DNA of 6,603 nt, taken from NCBI GenBank assembly GCA_016776705.1, contig JADHSW010000166.1, positions 1 to 6,603 on the forward strand, given 5' to 3'. Shown here piece by piece: positions 3,975 through 6,603 of the stretch; position 1 is the stretch's first letter; the number at the start of each line of letters is the position of its first letter. A program made the translations under genes and the position numbers. The notes beneath the pieces are model-generated. The model was not told the DNA's origin, did no database searches, and saw only the letters and a program-made list of their open reading frames with translations. Source of the stretch: Rhodospirillales bacterium (lineage in GTDB: Bacteria; Pseudomonadota; Alphaproteobacteria; Rhodospirillales; JABHCV01).

Positions 3975-6603
3975 GTGAATAATCCAGATATCAAATTATA
4001 TGTGCTCTGCCTCACCGTTGCGGCGACGATTCTGGCGTTTGATCTGGCGATCCCGCTGGGCGCTGCCATCGGCGTGCCCTATGTCGCCCTGGTTCTCATG
4101 TCTTGGTGGGGCACCTCGGAAAAATTGTTTTTTGTCATGGCGAGCCTTGGCACCGCCTTGACGGTCATTGGTTATGTTCTGTCGCCCGAAGGCGGGGTTC
4201 TCTGGGCCGTGATCGTGAATCGGGCGATTGCTATCGTGGTCATCTGGACTACGGCGGTTATCTTGTTGATGGCGAAAAGAGCCGTGCGTGTGCATCTGGA
4301 TACCGCCGAACGGGATTATGTCGATCTGGTCCATAACGCCCCTGTCGGAATCATCTCGGTCACCCCGGCGGGGAAATTTATTTCGGTTAATCCGGCCTTT
4401 GCGGCGTTGTTGGGATACGACTCGCCAGAGGAACTGATGGAAAGCGTCACGGATGTCCAGGCCCAACTTTACGTCGACCATGAACAGCGCCCCGCTATAA
4501 TCGGAATGTTGGAAGAAAATTACCAATCATTATCCGAATATGAGCTGTACCGAAAAGACGGAAGCACCATATGGATATCCGAAATTGCCCGAGCCATTCA
4601 TGGAAAAGATGGTGAGATTATTCGATATGAGGGCTTTGTAAGCGATATTACCGAGCGGAAGGGAGGCGAAGCAAGGCTGGAAGAAACCAGAAGCCTTCTG
4701 GCGCAATCCGAGAAGATGGCAAAATTCGGCTACTGGATTTGCGAACACGATACATTCACATACCCCCTTTGGTCCAACGGCTTGGAGAGCATCTATGAGC
4801 TTGATCCTGACAGACCAAGGACATCGCATAAAAGTGCATTAAACCCGGATAAAAGTGCATTAAACCCGGATATATCAGCTCAGGGCGGCTCGGTTCTCGA
4901 TGAAATGAGCCTGATTCACCCCGACGACCAGGAGATGGCTTCTGAAGCTTTCAAACGCCTCGTAACGAAAGGCGAAATGATTGATTGCGAATACCGGATT
5001 GTTTTGCCGAACGGGAAGCTCAAGTGGCTACACGATGTGGGGATCGCTATCGATTTTGAGGGCGGCAAATACAAACGATCATACGGGACAACCCAGGACA
5101 TTACGGAACGAAAAAATAACGAAATCAGACTTGAGGAAATCAATACTTTCCTGTCGCAGGCATCGAAGCTGGCGGAGACAGGCCACTGGATTTGCGAGCA
5201 CGAGGGGTTCACCTATCCATACTGGTCCGAGGAGATGGACGAAATCTTCGGCCTTGGCCCAAAAGACAACGATAAGGCTACCGAGGGCGTTCCGAATTTC
5301 GGCAATGACGGCATGATCCACCCGGATGATGTGGACCGGGTGCAGGCAAGCTTTAGCGGGCTTATTGCCGACGGGGTGCCGATGGATATCGAGTACCGGA
5401 TTGTGCGGAGCGACGGCGAAGTTCGCTGGATTCGCGAGATCGGCATCGCCACCGATTACAAAGACGGCAGGTACGGGCGGTCCTACGGCACGACCCAGGA
5501 CATTACGGATCGTATCCATGTGGAACAGAGCTTAAGAGAGACCCTGAAACTGAATGAAACGATCTTGGCCGATTCCCCGGTCGGCATTTCGTTTTTTGAC
5601 GAAACCGGGCAATGCATTCTAACGAACAACACGATTTGCGACATTATTGGCGCCACAAGGGACGGCGTCTTGAGTCAAAATTATCACAACATTGACTCAT
5701 GGAAGCGATCCGGCCTGTACGATGTGGCCCTGGAGTGCCTGAAGACGGGAGAGGCCAGAAAGTATGAAATGCAGGAGGTGTCCTCCTTCGGAAAGCAATT
5801 TTTTGTTGAATGTCACCTGGCCCCGATTGATCTGGATAACAAGCGACACCTTCTGTTTATGATGACGGATATAGCGGACCAGAAGATGTTGCAGGTGCAA
5901 CTGATCCAGCAATCGAAAATGGCAACCCTGGGTGAGATGGCGACGGGCATGGCGCATGAGTTGAACCAGCCCCTGAACGTGATCCGGATGGCTGTTCATA
6001 ACGTCCTTCGCAAGATCGGGAAAAATACGGTTGAACCGGATTATCTGAGTGACAAGCTGGTAAGGATCGATCAACAGGTCGATCGGGCTTCATCAATCAT
6101 TGACCACATGCGGGTTTTCGGGCGCCGCGCAGAAATTGATCCGGTACAGCTCGATCCCCGGGAGGTGGTGGACGGTACGTTGGGCCTGATCGGGGAGCAA
6201 CTTCGCATCGCCGGTATTGATGTTGTGCTCGATATGCCGGAAACCTGCCCCGCTTTCATGGGCCATCAGGTGCAGATCGAACAGATTCTACTGAACCTGC
6301 TGGGCAATGCACGCGACCAGATCGAGGGGCGGGATGGCGAAAAGCGAATCACTGTTGCCGTCACACATGACGATCATGACGTACAGATCGCGGTTGAGGA
6401 CACCGGGGGCGGTATCCCGGAAGATTTAATTTCCCGCATCTTCGAGCCGTTCTTCACTACCAAGGAAGCGGGCGTGGGTACAGGGCTAGGCCTGTCCATC
6501 AGTTATGGCATCATCATTGACATGGGGGGGCGTATTGTAGCGGCGAACACGGATCATGGTGCGCGCTTCACCATTACCTTGCCGATGTGCGGGGACGACA
6601 CCG
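3975..6603 (+). CDS. Membrane-bound sensor histidine kinase with four PAS domains, HELNQPL type, open at the 3' window edge
   Basis: 876 codons are open to the window edge. The GTG start follows an in-frame TAG at 3966 and AGGG four bases upstream. Four hydrophobic helices (about 8-25, 28-45, 51-69, 76-99) form a compact N-terminal module with DLAIPLG, GVPYVALVL and LSPEGG; I recall this type from alphaproteobacterial kinases. Four PAS domains follow: PAS1 about 112-229, PAS2 about 235-380, PAS3 about 384-513 and PAS4 about 520-637. PAS2 and PAS3 are close relatives sharing WICEH, FTYP, EYRIV and SYGTTQDIT. The kinase core has the phospho-histidine H661 in AHELNQPLNVI, N778 in NLLGNARDQ, the G1 box DTGGG (809-813), FEPFFTTK and the G2 box GVGTGLGLS (833-841). 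The ATPase fold appears complete, so the missing part may be only a tail or a C-terminal receiver. The ligand is unknown. The 105-bp gap to the upstream kinase gene, in the same direction, allows an operon. Confidence 0.93.
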   Translation, partial: MNNPDIKLYVLCLTVAATILAFDLAIPLGAAIGVPYVALVLMSWWGTSEKLFFVMASLGTALTVIGYVLSPEGGVLWAVIVNRAIAIVVIWTTAVILLMAKRAVRVHLDTAERDYVDLVHNAPVGIISVTPAGKFISVNPAFAALLGYDSPEELMESVTDVQAQLYVDHEQRPAIIGMLEENYQSLSEYELYRKDGSTIWISEIARAIHGKDGEIIRYEGFVSDITERKGGEARLEETRSLLAQSEKMAKFGYWICEHDTFTYPLWSNGLESIYELDPDRPRTSHKSALNPDKSALNPDISAQGGSVLDEMSLIHPDDQEMASEAFKRLVTKGEMIDCEYRIVLPNGKLKWLHDVGIAIDFEGGKYKRSYGTTQDITERKNNEIRLEEINTFLSQASKLAETGHWICEHEGFTYPYWSEEMDEIFGLGPKDNDKATEGVPNFGNDGMIHPDDVDRVQASFSGLIADGVPMDIEYRIVRSDGEVRWIREIGIATDYKDGRYGRSYGTTQDITDRIHVEQSLRETLKLNETILADSPVGISFFDETGQCILTNNTICDIIGATRDGVLSQNYHNIDSWKRSGLYDVALECLKTGEARKYEMQEVSSFGKQFFVECHLAPIDLDNKRHLLFMMTDIADQKMLQVQLIQQSKMATLGEMATGMAHELNQPLNVIRMAVHNVLRKIGKNTVEPDYLSDKLVRIDQQVDRASSIIDHMRVFGRRAEIDPVQLDPREVVDGTLGLIGEQLRIAGIDVVLDMPETCPAFMGHQVQIEQILLNLLGNARDQIEGRDGEKRITVAVTHDDHDVQIAVEDTGGGIPEDLISRIFEPFFTTKEAGVGTGLGLSISYGIIIDMGGRIVAANTDHGARFTITLPMCGDDT
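4728..5511 (+). repeat. Internal duplication: homologous PAS2 and PAS3 segments
   Basis: The segment from GYWICEH (codon 252) to TTQDITER (to about codon 379) matches GHWICEH (codon 403) to TTQDITDR (to codon 513). At DNA level ACCCAGGACATTACGGA is identical at 5091-5107 and 5493-5509, 402 bp apart. The offset is 151 codons at the start of the pair and 134 at the end. PAS2 is therefore 17 residues longer, and 14 of these are the doubled KSALNPD. Confidence 0.85.
4830..4871 (+). repeat. Perfect 21-bp in-frame tandem duplication inside PAS2
   Basis: Units 4830-4850 and 4851-4871 are identical and encode KSALNPD twice (residues 286-292 and 293-299). The exact match extends a further base or two on either side. 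The repeat sits in a loop of PAS2 before the IHPDD segment. The lack of any mismatch indicates very recent duplication or ongoing copy-number change. Confidence 0.97.

Noticed and set aside
3996..4526. 176-codon minus-strand frame opposite the membrane kinase
   Set aside because: It lies within the four-helix and PAS1 coding region, is rich in His, Arg, Asp and Gln as expected of an antisense shadow, and has no domain.
4828..4872. Direct repeats considered as a CRISPR fragment
   Set aside because: There are two abutting copies without spacers, in frame inside a gene, so it is a tandem duplication.
5079..5519. 146-codon minus-strand frame opposite PAS2 and PAS3
   Set aside because: It is antisense to conserved PAS coding sequence; its internal similarity to other minus-strand frames only reflects the PAS duplication.

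Overview
The window looks like chromosomal DNA from an alphaproteobacterium, possibly of the Rhodospirillales type. The grounds are the ETF-ubiquinone oxidoreductase, the uracil-DNA glycosylase variant with its WRPPGNRTPT segment, the four-helix sensor module of the last gene, a PleC/DivJ-like H-box in the kinase and a moderately GC-rich codon usage. No rRNA, tRNA, CRISPR array, insertion sequence or phage gene is visible.

Layout: (1) 1-1249, minus strand: the first 416 residues of ETF-ubiquinone oxidoreductase; the C-terminal iron-sulfur part lies beyond the left edge. (2) 1250-1432: a divergent intergenic region with a perfect ATTGCAC-N9-GTGCAAT inverted repeat and a -10-like TACAAT placed to give a leaderless transcript. 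(3) 1433-2296, plus strand: a family 4-type uracil-DNA glycosylase lacking two of the four usual cluster cysteines, with a 30-bp in-frame tandem duplication in its linker. (4) 2297-2543: an intergenic region with a 16-bp tandem repeat, a hairpin and, most strikingly, five GTCA elements spaced 10, 11, 10 and 11 bp apart, ending exactly 10 bp before TATAAA. This is the layout of a Pho-box-type promoter activated by an OmpR/PhoB-family regulator. (5) 2544-3869, plus: a soluble protein joining an N-terminal receiver to a complete histidine kinase. (6) 3870-3974: a short gap with competing stem-loops and a 10-bp tandem repeat beside the next start codon. (7) 3975-6603, plus, open at the right edge: a membrane-bound sensor kinase with four predicted helices, four PAS domains and a complete HELNQPL-type kinase core.

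The left half is housekeeping (electron transfer from acyl-CoA and amino-acid oxidation; uracil repair). The right half is a two-gene signalling module. A plausible but unproven scheme is that the membrane kinase senses through its PAS domains and the soluble receiver-kinase relays the signal. The soluble protein's gene appears to be controlled by a PhoB/OmpR-type regulator.

A second theme is short two-copy tandem duplications. Units of 30, 16, 12, 10 and 21 bp lie between 1550 and 4872, three of them in frame inside genes, and the 21-bp copy pair is perfect. The tandem PAS2/PAS3 pair in the last gene is a larger internal duplication, and the stretch around PAS1-PAS2 is visibly richer in AT and in AGA, CGA, ATA and TTA codons than its surroundings.
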